From contig JAHBMJ010002026.1 of the NCBI GenBank assembly GCA_018398765.1, positions 1 to 23,535 on the forward strand: DNA of 23,535 nucleotides. The letters are read 5' to 3'. A program made the translations under genes and the position numbers. Shown here one piece after another: positions 11,559 to 20,138 of the stretch. The first letter of the stretch is position 1; every line of letters begins with the position of its first letter. The notes beneath the pieces were generated by a model. The model ran no database searches and had not been told where the DNA came from. It saw only the letters and a program-made list of their open reading frames with translations. Source of the DNA: Chromera velia. Taxonomy: Eukaryota > Sar > Chromeraceae.

Positions 11559-14500
11559 TGGAGAAAGAAAGAGAGTCAGAGACAGCGCGCGCATATGTTT
11601 ACTTCGATGCACGGAAATCGAAAAGCGGTCCGCTTTCTGTTCTGCTATTCTTGTTGCTTCTGCTACCATCATCCCCCGTTTCTCCCTTCTCCTTCCCTCT
11701 CCTGTCCTCTTCTCTTTGCCTTTCTGTTGTCTGCCTGCAGGGAGACTGAGCAGCTCTCTGCCTGCACCTTCAAACCTCAAATCGGTGGAGGCTCCCGTCT
11801 CGCCACTGCTACCGGTGGAGCAGGTCAGCACTCCGGCCTGCCTCGTCGATCTGGAAGGAAGGAAGGAATGCACGTTGCGGTCTGCCTTCATTTTTCTCTC
11901 ATTGTGCTCAAGTTAGTTCGCTGAAGCAGAAAAAGGACGCAAAAAAGGATGGGGGGGGCGCGCGTTGCTCTTCAAGGGAAGCACAGAGAGTGGTGATGAA
12001 TTTGATGCAAAAGCTGTGCTTTTTGCAAAAAAGGCCACTGGCTGGAGAACTGTAGTCGCAGCCTTGCAGGTGGATCGAGTGGGAGAGTGGGAGGGGGGGT
12101 GAGTGAGAAGAAAGAATCGCGATGAATTGATGAGAGCACTGACCGAGCTTGATTTGTTCGTCCCTGTGTATGCGCATTTGTACGGTGCTTGCAGAAAACG
12201 GGGCGCACGGCCAGGTTCGAGCGGTTGCAGGGCTGGGACGGTACTTGGAACTGCAGGACCTCGCGCGTCGACGTCGAGAGGAGAGCGAGCAGAGGGCAAT
12301 AAAGGCTTTCGGTAAGTCTTCTTTGTCTGCTTTTGAATGAATAACTGTTTGTATGTTTGTGTGTGGGTCTGTGACAAGGTTCTCTCTCTTTCGATTCGCA
12401 TTCGTTTCATATTTGTGAGGGGATCTGCGGCATTCCGGAGGGAGCTATTCGTTTCTTTCGGTCTGCATGTGGGCAGACAGAGGAGCACCACAAATCATGC
12501 CTTCTTTTCTGTAAATACAGTCGGCAGCGGGGGGAGCGGAAGAGACGCAAAGAAGATTAGGGTGTTCTCGGATGGATTTGCAAATGGCCGAGGACGAATT
12601 CGATCGATTTGTGTTTCTCGAACCGTGGGGGGATTTTATTCGATCAGCACAAAACGGAGACCCTCAGGAGGAAATGGTTTTCGTGAGAACAATCAGGAAG
12701 CTATACAAAAGGACCGTGTAATTTACCTGTCGAATTGTCTTTACGGCTGCTGAGTTTTTGAGTCTTTTTTGCCCACCCTTTGCGTAGGTCATACAAGAAA
12801 AGAAAAAACAAAATTGAGCAGGGTTAAAAAACGTCAATCAGTCAGTTAGACAAGCAGGTGAACGAAGAAAAGCGAGCTTTCCGTGCTGGTTGAAAAGAAG
12901 AACCGAGTGTCGATCATGTGGGAGGAAGGCTGCGTGCCAGACTTTCCCCTCGCTCCCTTTTGTTGCTGCATGGGCACACACACATGAGAGAGAGCGGAGA
13001 GGTAGGCTGGCTTCTGGAGAGTGAAGGGAGTCGCACTGATAGATGACGGTCAGAGACACCAGTACAACGGGAGAACAGACAGACAGACAGACGCTTCCAT
13101 CTCCGATCCGTGACAGGGTCCTGAAAGCTTCCCCCCTCCTCTGTTTGCGACTGTGTCTCTGTCTCTGTCTCTTTGCCCCTCCTCCCTCCCCCCTGTGCTG
13201 TGTCGTTGTGTATTATTCTTTCTTTCCTTCTTCTGCCATGCAAAAATGCAAAAAGGTTTTGGAGCCAAATGGGAGGAGAGGGCCCCCGGAGTTCCCACGA
13301 AGAGTGCGCCCTTCAATCTGGCGACGGTACGGGGGGGGGGGGGGGNNNNNNNNNNNNNNNNNNNNNNNNGGGGGGGGGGGGAGGGTGGCGGTGGGACCGG
13401 CAGAGGGTCCTTTTTAGAAAGATTTTCTGGCGACAGGGGTTGAAGCGTGACTGGCGCAGTTGTTGATCCAGTCTAGCCTGCTGCTGTGCGAGGTTCCTTC
13501 CTTTTGTTACTTATTCAGTCCCCCTTTTTTTTGCGCGTCTCCCCTCTTCGTCTTGCTTTTTCTTTCTGTGCGTCCGTTTCATTTTTGCATGCATGCATCT
13601 TCTGGAGGGAGGGTGATCATACTCGGCAGGCACATAGAAGAAAGCAACAAACTGATTTATGTGATTGTGCAGGCCTCAAGAGCGGCAGCTGCGGGCCACG
13701 GGCGGCGGTGTGTAGCCTCCGAATTGTCTGGAGCAGAAAGAGAGATGACATTCCAACCTCTCACGAATGCCAGGTTGGTCTGGTCAAAAAGAACGAGGGG
13801 GAATAGAACTCGGCCGAATGACTGACAAAATACAGACGGATTGAAACAACTCTGCATTTAAAGTTGTCTTCACTCACGAAAGGGACTTGGGCTTGCAGTC
13901 ACAAACTGTTTCCCGGCTTGCTTGTTGCTTTTCGCCAGCGCCTTCTTTCCTCAAAACATTCGTCCAATGAATCCTTTTGGTCATCTGTATTTTTCGCCTT
14001 ACCGGTCGTCTCTTCTTCTGTCTTGTTGACCTGCGTGCCTGCATGTTTGCTTGCACTGAAAACCCCGTTCACACCTTTCCTTTCCTGCGTTGCGTATCTT
14101 CTCTCTGTCTCTCTTTGGTCCTTCCTTTAGCTCTTTCTTCCTTCCTTCTTTCCTTTCAACCTTCTGCAGACGCATCAGGGCCCAGGTTCGTGAGTACTTC
14201 GACGACCTCGAGGGGCCTGCAGATGCTCAACTGGGCAGGGGGGGGTCGAGATACGGGTTTCCTGAGGACTCTCTGAACGGGTACGAGGAGGGAGAGGCGG
14301 GGGTGGGGGAGTCTGATGAGGGCTTCCGATGGGACAATCCTTCTTCTTCTTCTTTTCACTCTCCTACAGGGGCGGGTTTGCGTCGCGTGTCGTTCTCTCA
14401 AGATGGGGCGGGGAAGGGGACCATTATCAAGGGGTGTCCCCCTCCTGTTCCTGTTCTTCCCCGGCAGGGAAGTTTGGGGGATTACGTTGACGAGGGGGAG

Positions 14501-15016
14501 GCTGACCGTCGTCTGAGAGAGTCTCTGCCTTCCCATTTACGGGATCTTGTGTTTCCCTCTGAGGATCGCCTTGCGTCCTCCCCTCCTTTTTCCTCTTCAC
14601 TCGCTGTGAGAGGTGACGGCAGAGAACGGACAGACCACAATGGTCGCGATGTATCCCACGAAGCCCTTCGAGGCTTCCAAATCGGGAGCGGCAACGAGCA
14701 CGAAGAAGAGGACGACTTTCAATTCACCTTCCAAGGATCTGTGCCGCCACTGACAAATAACCCTCTCTCCTCATCAGCAGCGTCAACAGCAGTCAGGGGA
14801 GCCCGATCCGGCGATGGTGCTGCTGTTGTTGGCCCGTCCCAGCAGAGAGTGCATGGGTTGAATGGGACTGCCGACAGGCACTTTTCGTCTGCCGTGCATC
14901 CTTCGGTTGAGGGGCGAGGGAAGGCGCGTAGAGGGACCGGAGACGTCACCCTAGACGAGGACCTTCAGTTTCTTCTCGGGGACTGCCGTGCCGTCTCGCC
15001 CCCCACGTTACAGTAG
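4599..15016 (+). CDS. Large charged protein with about eight spaced F-x-P motifs, 13-exon gene
   Basis: Model (exons): 4599-6155, 6810-6973, 8559-8616, 8989-9532, 9791-9923, 10008-10067, 10533-10797, 11161-11231, 11741-11823, 12195-12311, 12528-12682 (or -12715), 13673-13773, 14170-15016. All introns are GT-AG, every junction agrees in phase, and the sum is 4155 nt (1384 residues plus stop; 1395 with the longer exon 11). A TGA lies in frame two codons before the start ATG. The protein is Arg/Lys/Glu/Gln-rich, with helical stretches separated by a motif of the type [C/S/L/R/M]-x-F-x-P-x-[I/V/L], for example CPFRPQI, SFQPRIS, TFKPKVN, CTFRPAI, CTFKPQI and MTFQPLT. There is no signal peptide or membrane segment. 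I do not recognise the family. Spaced F-x-P motifs with coiled-coil linkers suggest a scaffold or cytoskeleton-associated protein, but that is only inference. Introns are packed with microsatellites. Confidence 0.75.
6231..6254 (+). repeat. (TG)n microsatellite in intron 1
   Basis: An uninterrupted TG tract just downstream of the exon 1 donor. The same intron also holds GCCT/CTGT repeats (6350-6393). Confidence 0.85.
6350..6393 (+). repeat. (CTGC)n-(CTGT)n compound microsatellite
   Basis: Tandem TGCC units change into TGTC units, with one CTTC step between them. Confidence 0.85.
6731..6780 (+). repeat. (TGAA)n-(GTGA)n compound microsatellite before exon 2
   Basis: About six TGAA units followed by four GTGA units, ending 29 bp before the exon 2 acceptor, where a pyrimidine tract would normally lie. 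Confidence 0.85.
6810..6973 (+). CDS. Exon 2 of the F-x-P repeat gene
   Basis: It starts in phase 0 after AATGCAG with DPSEWLPVEERLKAR, then a strongly basic/acidic helix, and ends Gly-rich. The donor GTCACA at 6974 leaves two bases that agree with exon 3. A rival donor, GTCTGT at 7012, would break the phase. The acceptor has no pyrimidine tract; it follows a (TGAA)n/(GTGA)n repeat. Confidence 0.65.
7197..7280 (+). repeat. (TC)n(TG)n compound microsatellite
   Basis: A long TC tract with a few interruptions switches to a TG tract. The same compound order appears at 11094-11149 and 18411-18478. Confidence 0.9.
7418..8105 (+). repeat. Array of (CTGT)n-tailed dispersed repeats in intron 2
   Basis: TATC and TGTC tracts start the array. 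Units of the type ATGAAGAARAGRAGGGAGAA, then ACATA, then AGTCTGTCTG follow repeatedly, clearest at about 7636, 7818 and 8007, with shorter partial units between. The fullest copy (7576-7690) includes an upstream part starting CTGAGTTGTCGTGATGTTC, which recurs at 22949-23044 on the other strand. Confidence 0.7.
8559..8616 (+). CDS. Exon 3 of the F-x-P repeat gene (small)
   Basis: 58 nt between CATGCAG and a clean GTAAGC donor, encoding a charged helix (QTLYEQVREHRRAIQAQKA). Its phase fits both neighbours. The 1.6-kb intron before it could hide another small exon. Confidence 0.65.
8829..8899 (+). repeat. (TG)n microsatellite followed by GA-rich tract
   Basis: Two long TG tracts are separated by a short GTGCGTGCGTGAG step, then GAGA sequence up to the exon 4 acceptor. 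Confidence 0.9.
8989..9532 (+). CDS. Exon 4 of the F-x-P repeat gene
   Basis: It begins after AATGCAG with AQELTFKPKVNPQS, the fourth F-x-P motif, followed by about 165 residues of Ala/Ser/Thr/Gln-rich sequence with one helical REAEEVLERM stretch. It ends at a GTAGGT donor in phase 1, matched by exon 5. Confidence 0.75.
9791..9923 (+). CDS. Exon 5 of the F-x-P repeat gene
   Basis: The acceptor is CATGCAG. It carries the motif CTFRPAISDHSRAL after a charged lead-in. I chose the GTCAGC donor because it leads in phase into exon 6, where another F-x-P motif appears. A GTCTGC donor at 9940 would use a different frame of exon 6. Confidence 0.65.
10008..10067 (+). CDS. Exon 6 of the F-x-P repeat gene (small)
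   Basis: 60 nt after CCGCAG encode an Arg-rich helix ending in RTFLPMRVNA, which resembles the repeat motif. The donor GTCACG resembles GTCACA of intron 2. An alternative frame (TAEENFWEGEKD...) with a donor near 10172 also fits exon 7, so this exon is the least certain part of the 3' half. Confidence 0.45.
10533..10797 (+). CDS. Exon 7 of the F-x-P repeat gene
   Basis: It follows AACGCAG and opens with an uninterrupted K/E/R/Q helix, then Gly/Ser/Lys-rich sequence. It ends SCPE before GTCAGT in phase 0, in agreement with exon 8. No clear F-x-P motif. Confidence 0.65.
11094..11149 (+). repeat. (TC)n(TG)n compound microsatellite before exon 8
   Basis: The second copy of the TC-then-TG arrangement. 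It ends 11 bp before the exon 8 acceptor. Confidence 0.9.
11161..11231 (+). CDS. Exon 8 of the F-x-P repeat gene (small)
   Basis: A pure charged helix (NLMTKIKEEKEQKDF...) between ATGGCAG and GTCGGT. The acceptor directly follows a (TC)n(TG)n repeat that may stand in for the pyrimidine tract. Confidence 0.7.
11480..11554 (+). repeat. (CA)n with internal (CG)n, intron 8
   Basis: CA tracts flank a CGCGCGCGCG core. Alternating purine-pyrimidine over about 70 bp is a classical Z-DNA-forming pattern. Confidence 0.85.
11741..11823 (+). CDS. Exon 9 of the F-x-P repeat gene (small)
   Basis: It joins exon 8 to give LERETEQLSACTFKPQIGGG, so the helix runs straight into a repeat motif across the junction. 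The acceptor is CCTGCAG after a long pyrimidine tract; the donor is GTCAGC in phase 1. Confidence 0.75.
12195..12311 (+). CDS. Exon 10 of the F-x-P repeat gene
   Basis: CTTGCAG acceptor and GTAAGT donor. It encodes a helix with GRYLELQDLARRRREE and then EQRAIKAF. Of the three frames, only this one both fits the phase of exon 9 and has a natural composition. Confidence 0.7.
12528..12715 (+). CDS. Exon 11 of the F-x-P repeat gene, end uncertain
   Basis: This is the most globular-looking part of the protein: an acidic segment with DEFDRFVFLEPWGDFIR, then QEEMVFVRTIRKLY. The start after TCGGCAG is set by phase. Two donors fit: GTGAGA at 12683 (better consensus) and GTGTAA at 12716 (11 residues longer). 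TAA follows in frame at 12719. Confidence 0.55.
13331..13381. other. Assembly gap inside a poly-G run
   Basis: Fifteen G's, 24 N's (13346-13369), then twelve G's, within the intron between exons 11 and 12. The N count is probably nominal, so true length and content are unknown. Confidence 0.9.
13673..13773 (+). CDS. Exon 12 of the F-x-P repeat gene
   Basis: TGTGCAG acceptor in phase 0. Ala/Gly/Arg-rich, then EREMTFQPLTNAR, the last motif. It ends at GTTGGT with two bases that complete an Arg codon in exon 13. Confidence 0.7.
14170..15016 (+). CDS. Exon 13 (terminal) of the F-x-P repeat gene
   Basis: It follows TCTGCAG and opens RIRAQVREYFDDLEGP. About 280 acidic, Ser/Gly/Pro-rich, low-complexity residues follow, and a TAG lies at 15014-15016. 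No repeat motif, so it looks like a disordered C-terminal tail. An ATTAAA near 15255 could serve for polyadenylation. Confidence 0.75.
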
Positions 15017-16289
15017 CTAGATGGAAGGAAGGATTTTGAATGCGTTATTTCTCGTGTTTTTCGCGTACCTGTCTGTCGTGTGATGCAACAGAAACGGTAG
15101 AAAGAGCGGATACCGGGAGCCACACAAAGATGTCCCTGATACTTTCCCTAAGCCGCGGCCGCCTCTATTCAACGCTGCAGCGCGACGACAGAACAACAGT
15201 GCGACTGTACAGTGCATGCATGTTTTTTTAACGGCAATTGTATTGGATTGAACAATTAAAACGATCTAGTTCAATCAAACAATCAACTATATACCTGGGC
15301 AACGCTGCTTATTATTTTTACTAGAAAGATACCCAATATGCTTAGATCACTCCTAGTATTGATCCGTCTGGATAAGTCTAGACTAGCTCTGCACATTGTA
15401 CAGTATCTATAATCTCTTACGTTGTTATGCATACATGCAATATCATGCATAGCAGTGCATATATACAAAAGTTTATTTTTGGGTTAATTCTCATCTTTAT
15501 GTTCGTCTTCATTACAGTTTCTATGTAACAGTCTTACTAAAAAACCTAAGGGGATCACAAAGAAAAAAAAAGGAAATAACCGAGTCACTCTCTTTGTCAG
15601 GTATAGTCAGGTGTTTTTTTTTTAATTTATCTAAAACAACTGTTGTTTAGTTGTTATACGGGTGTTACATAAGTGTTGCATTGACAGTTGCAAGGTGTTA
15701 ATTACACAGTTGCAGGCAAAAAAAAAGAAAAAAAAATAGATAACTCGTTTTTCTAGAGCTTTTTTTTTTTTTTGCTGTGATATGCCAGAGTCCAGTGCCT
15801 AGCCAAAAAATATGGGAATCATAGGAAATTTTTAGGGAAATTTCTAGGGAAATTTATTGAAATCTGGGGAAATTCCTAGGGAAATTAAAGGGGAATCCTA
15901 GGGGAAACGGCCGGTAGGAAATCTAACGTGGGAAATGAATGGAAAACTGATGGAAAATTAATGGAAAACTAATAGGAAATCACACGGAAATCAAAGGAAA
16001 ATTGTTTGGGAATCTATATTACTTGCAAAAATCTTAGCCCAAATTTCAAACAGTTTTCCTTAAAATTTTCCAGAGAATTTTCCTTTTCTGGTTTCCTTTG
16101 ATTTCCATTAATTTCCATGGAATTTCTAATCAGATTTTTATATATTTCCCTGCGATTTTGTTATGTTGAAGTTAATTACCAGATTCTGGTCCGTCATACA
16201 ACTAATATAAGTTCCGAATCATTGTAATTAAAGTTTTATAAAAAGGAAAACTAATAGTAAGAAAACACAGTCTTTTGATGCTTGAACGT
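15017..16289. other. AT-rich intergenic stretch 3' of the F-x-P repeat gene
   Basis: The first 200 bp are still fairly GC-rich and probably 3' UTR, with ATTAAA near 15255. From about 15240 the DNA is AT-rich with A and T homopolymers and no credible gene. It contains the GGAAAT repeat described separately. Confidence 0.5.
15803..16160. repeat. Irregular GGAAAT tandem repeat with an inverted arm
   Basis: From 15803 to about 16015, the core GGAAA(T) recurs roughly every 8-15 bp (AGGGAAATT, TGGAAAA, CGGAAATC). From about 16055 the complementary TTTCC form takes over. GGAAATCAAAGGAAA in the left half has an exact reverse complement in the right half (near 16091). A short stretch of the same GGGAAATT type recurs at 18157-18175. 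Confidence 0.6.
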
Positions 16290-16356
16290 CCTTTTGGCAG
16301 AGGGGTTAGCATAACTACTTTGGATACAAAAGGTCCCAATTTTAATTCCAGAAAGG
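16290..16356 (+). pseudogene. Degenerate tRNA-like sequence (possible SINE head)
   Basis: TGGCAGAGGGG fits the RNA polymerase III A-box pattern. GGTTAGCATAAC resembles a D-arm, and CTTTGGATACAAAAG can form an imperfect anticodon-type stem-loop. CCTTTTG at the start can pair loosely with AGAAAGG at the end. The B-box position (TTTTAATTCC) keeps only about half of the consensus. It is at best a decayed tRNA or tRNA-derived repeat, not a working gene. Confidence 0.25.
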
Positions 16357-16667
16357 TTCACTTTTCAAAGCTACAAAACACACCAGGAAGAGCAACGCAA
16401 TCCGTTATTTAAATAAAACCTAGGCGTAGGACATCAAAATCAAATAATAAAACATAACGTCATTTTTTCCAGTTTTTTTTTTAATATTTGATTTTAATTT
16501 TTTTTATTTTTGAAACTAGTTTTGAATTAAATGATCAAGACCTAGGTGAAGTTATTTCAAAACACTAGTTAAGATGTAAGTTCTAACTGCTTTGATCTTT
16601 TTTATAAAAATCTACGAAACACTTTATTTACAATTGTTTACATTGAGATACATTGAGAGCAAAGACA

Positions 16668-16892
16668 ATGACCTCAATAACAGCTTTTAGGCTTGGAAAA
16701 CAGAATGAGGCTCTAGCACATCGTAGTGATCCCCTTCCACTTTCTGCTGCCAAAGAAAGCAAGTTGAAAGGAAGCAAGGAAGAGGTAGAATGTTATGAAT
16801 TGGCGCAGGTACAGGCAGTGTTCAGTGCTTCAGGAAGGCGGTTCACTGGTCCTGTTGCCCATGATCCCAAGTACAAAGACTGGACAGCATAG
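16668..16892 (+). CDS. Small hypothetical ORF (74 residues)
   Basis: The ATG at 16668 (the open frame begins at 16653) runs to a TAG at 16890-16892. The ORF is noticeably more GC-rich than its AT-rich surroundings. The protein is soluble and charged, with GSKEEVECYELAQVQAVF and then GRRFTGPVAHDPKYKDW; I recognise no family. It may be a short gene, an exon of an unseen gene or a fragment carried by a mobile element. Confidence 0.3.
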   Translation: MTSITAFRLGKQNEALAHRSDPLPLSAAKESKLKGSKEEVECYELAQVQAVFSASGRRFTGPVAHDPKYKDWTA

Positions 16893-18280
16893 TGCTTATG
16901 CACACCCATGTTTGAGTAAAACGTAGAGACTGCGACCTTTGGTCTTATGATCGAAGACAATGACAGGACGCGCTTTAGAAATATTTTTAGGGTCGCGAAG
17001 GTTTCAGAGTTCCAAAAAATGTGAAAGGTAAAAATGAAGATGCCAGCGGGGAATCAAGGGTGGGTTGGTGGATGGGCAGAGGTGCCAATTAGAGTTGTTA
17101 AAATTCTTGAAGAGCGAAATGCAAAAATTGTGTAAGTCAGCCTATCGTGTACAGACTAACTTCAAAATTTATCTCCATAAAAATCGATAAAATTGCTTTT
17201 AAAAATCCTAAAACAATAAATTTGAATTTTTGAAGACGTTTTTAGGTGACTGGAAGGTCCTAGTAGTAACCTATAGGTCAAATTGTACATTTTTTGCATT
17301 TAAATCATATCGTCATTTTTTTTTTGTTTTGATTATTATTTTTGATTATTGTTTTTAATATCCTACGCCTAGAATAAAACCGTCGAAAGAGATAGGGTCG
17401 TTCAAATAAAACCGCTAAAGGAGACGGGAAAGGCATCTCTTGGATTGAATAAAAAGAAACCGTTTGCTTCATATTTAGCTCGGTCAAGCTCTGGAATCCG
17501 GTCAACCGGACAGGTGTACGGTTGACCGGACAGGGCACTAACAAATGTAAACTAATCGGACAAACGCTAGCAAACACATGTAAAAATCTAGTTGACCGGA
17601 TTGCTTCAATATGCAAACTTATCTTCAGAGCAAGTTTGAGACTATTTAATAAAATTGAGAGTAACATGCTTGAAAGTTGACTCAACTGAATTATCAGTAG
17701 TTCGATGAAAATTGAACAGTCTTGACTCGAACTCTTGAAGACGGCTTGCATACCGATACCTAGGCTCCCTATACGTAAAAAAATAAAAAAGTTAATTGCC
17801 CAAAATTACTTTTACTTTTTTTTAAAAATTTGTTTTACTTAAGCGGACACTCCAAATTCGAAGCTCAAAGCCCAGCTGATGGACAAGAATAAAAAAATAA
17901 AAAAACTAATTCAAGTTTTAGCCCAAATTTATTTATTTATTTTTTTATGTATGGGGAGCGTAGACTGATATGATCAACTGAAATCAACTACCGATATGCC
18001 TGGCCCCTTTGGTCCTTTTACGTCTTCTAGCCTAGGGCCCTCTACCTCTACTGACCTCTGCTTCTGCCGGGGCTCTTCGCCTCTACTCACAAGTCTGTTC
18101 CTCTCTGACACCAAGTCGAAGCAGGTGAACAGATCAATTTCCATGTTATTTTATAGGGAAATTCTAAGGGAAATTAATATATATTTTATAATAATACAGG
18201 AATTTAGAGGAATTTAGCAAATTTTGGAGGTCAATTTCTTATGAACATTGAACTCTAGCATGAACTATGATACATTTTAA
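16893..18280. other. AT-rich intergenic stretch between convergent genes
   Basis: Mostly low-complexity A/T sequence. It contains the hairpin at 17498-17529, inverted CCTAGGCGTAGG-type motifs (16421 against 17357) and a GC-richer patch at about 17996-18130 whose short open frame (+) reads PGPFGPFTSSS. That patch has no visible family and could be a stray exon fragment. Confidence 0.45.
17498..17529. repeat. Perfect 11-bp inverted repeat (hairpin)
   Basis: CCGGTCAACCG (17498-17508) and CGGTTGACCGG (17519-17529) are exact reverse complements around a 10-nt loop. ACCGGACAG occurs directly after the core of each arm, and a third GTTGACCGGA lies near 17591. It could be a protein-binding or transposon-end motif; function unknown. 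Confidence 0.6.
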
Positions 18281-18407
18281 TTATGCATCGTTATATGTGA
18301 AACTGAAAAAAAAGAATACTAGAAAAATCAACTGAACCTGGTGCAGCGGTCTATCCAGCAGTCCAAAATAATGATGATCCCGGTGAGTGACTTTAAATCT
18401 TTTTACG

Positions 18408-18410
<3 letters not shown>

Positions 18411-18478
<68 letters not shown>
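18411..18478 (+). repeat. (TC)n(TG)n compound microsatellite
   Basis: The third TC-then-TG tract of the window, here downstream of the minus-strand gene and so antisense to it. A GCGTGCGCGC step follows. Confidence 0.9.
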
Positions 18479-18479
<1 letters not shown>

Positions 18480-18952
18480 CGTGCGCGCCCGTGTTGGTCT
18501 AGGTGTTGGTCGCCTCGGTGACGATACGTAGAGCCAACTCTAGAGCCAACCCAGCAAAGCACCTGTTCAGACTCTGCCGACGCAGCAGCAGCTTCATCGG
18601 GCAGCTGATCCATGCCAGTCAAGAGCACCCCATTTCCATGAGAGAAATCTTTCCCACAACCCCCCTTGTATATCTCCTTGAGCCCGCCGATTCGGAATAC
18701 AATATGTCGTTCATACAATGTAAACCACACCATCGATTGCTTCTCTCTACTCTCCCCCCCCTCGCCCTCCCCAGTGTCTATTTGTGCGCGCGCACGCGAG
18801 TTGTATACGTCAAAAAAGTGAAGGAGAGAAATTACTGCCTGGTGATACTCCCTCCCCACCCACGTCGCCTCTCCCATGCATGCAGAGCTCTCGAAGACCC
18901 TCTCTCTCTCTGACTGGCTGCCTGACTGTCAGTCAATCTGTCTCCCTCCAAC
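18479..18952 (-). other. Probable 3' UTR/flank of the THH1/TOM1-like gene
   Basis: GC-rich, gene-like composition continues past the stop codon of the minus-strand gene. Open frames exist on both strands (18503-18913 + and 18281-18877 -), but the minus one runs into the dinucleotide repeat and neither resembles a known protein. Confidence 0.4.
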
Positions 18953-20138
18953 TCAATCCGCCCCGTGCTCCTTACGATCACCTTCTTCCCGCTCTTCCTG
19001 CTGACCCTCATCATTCTCTCCCCCCGTCTCCCTCTGCCTGCTTCCTTTTTTCCCTTTCCGCTTCTTCTTTTTCTTCACTTGAGTTGCGAGCACAGCCTCA
19101 GTAGGCAGACCGTGAGGAGAGTCGTATGCCCCCTCAACGCCCACAGTCGCCGTAGCCTCGGGTGGAGCTAGGCCTTCTGGGAACGTTTCTCCTTCTCCGT
19201 CCGGATGCCTCATTTGCCTTTGATGGGCTGGCAGGGGCGCCCGTGAGGAGCTGCTGGGGCCTGGCGCGTCCCTACTGGCTGCCCTGTGGACGGCCGCAGC
19301 GGGTTCGGTGGGTTCTTGCAGGGGGGCCTGTGGGGGCACTGCAGGGTCTGTGGGACGACCAGAGGGTTGGGCAGGGAAGGTGGGATGTGTGGGTGACAAG
19401 GTCGAAGTCCGGCCTTCAGGTGTTGGGTCCAGGTCTGGCTGCTGCTTCTGGTGTGTGCCCTGTTGAGGGTACTCTGTGCGGTAGGCTACGGATGTGTCGG
19501 CAGTGGGGTGTCTGAGAGGGTGAGAAGGCATGGCCCCCTGGTGCTGCATGTGGGCAGGGGGACCTTCAGGAAAAGAGGGGGGCGGGACGAAAACAGGGGG
19601 GTAGTAGGAAGGGGTGGCCGCTACAGGCGGCACCCGGGGAATCCCCCCACTGCTGCCGCCTGGCTGCTGCACCGATTCGCCCGTTGGATAGCTAGAGTAT
19701 CCGTAAGGAGGTTGGCCGGCAACGCCCATCTGCATGGGGTCAAACTGCGCCCCGGGTTGCTGCGCGTGCATTGACACAGGCGGGGGCGGGACATACTCTG
19801 AGCCCCCTGGCTGAGACCCCGGATACGCATTCCCTTGGGGCCCACCTGCCCCGGCATACTGCTGACTTCTTTGGTGGTGCCCCGGCAGTGCCCCGGCATA
19901 CTGCGGGTTGAGGGGCGTGTGGGGGTTGGAATCGAAGAACCCCAAGTCCCTGTCTCTCCTGTGTTTCCATATCTCCTCCTGCACAGCGTCAAAGTCACGA
20001 GGAGGAGGGGACCTGTGCCAGAAGACAAAAATGATCAACGCGCTCGGCACAGCTTCGCAGAGAAGAAAGATCCCGCCATCAAACACCACAGGAGCCGCCC
20101 ACGCTGGGTAGAAGGAAAGCTCGGAAGAGAAGTAATAC
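18953..20138 (-). CDS. Last exon of the THH1/TOM1-like gene: final helix and long disordered tail
   Basis: The acceptor is TGTGCAG|G at 20139. The exon completes a Trp codon with the preceding exon, then encodes YYFSSELSFYPAW, the last helix, and the Pro/Gln-rich tail with repeated QYAGA and PPP elements. Such tails often serve as flexible interaction regions; that is inference. Confidence 0.8.

Noticed and set aside
11913-12491. 192-residue minus-strand ORF
   Set aside because: Overlaps exon 10 and intron DNA of the + strand gene. Ser/Thr/Pro-rich noise without family features.
13256-13326. Possible extra exon (FGAKWEERAPGVPTK...) next to the poly-G gap
   Set aside because: The acceptor would be AAAAAG without GCAG, and its phase does not fit exons 11 and 12. 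Left out of the model.
18281-18877. 198-residue minus-strand ORF
   Set aside because: It includes the TG/TC repeat as HTHTHT and RERERE and lies past the stop codon of the membrane gene. It more likely represents 3' UTR, though the GC-rich half is gene-like.
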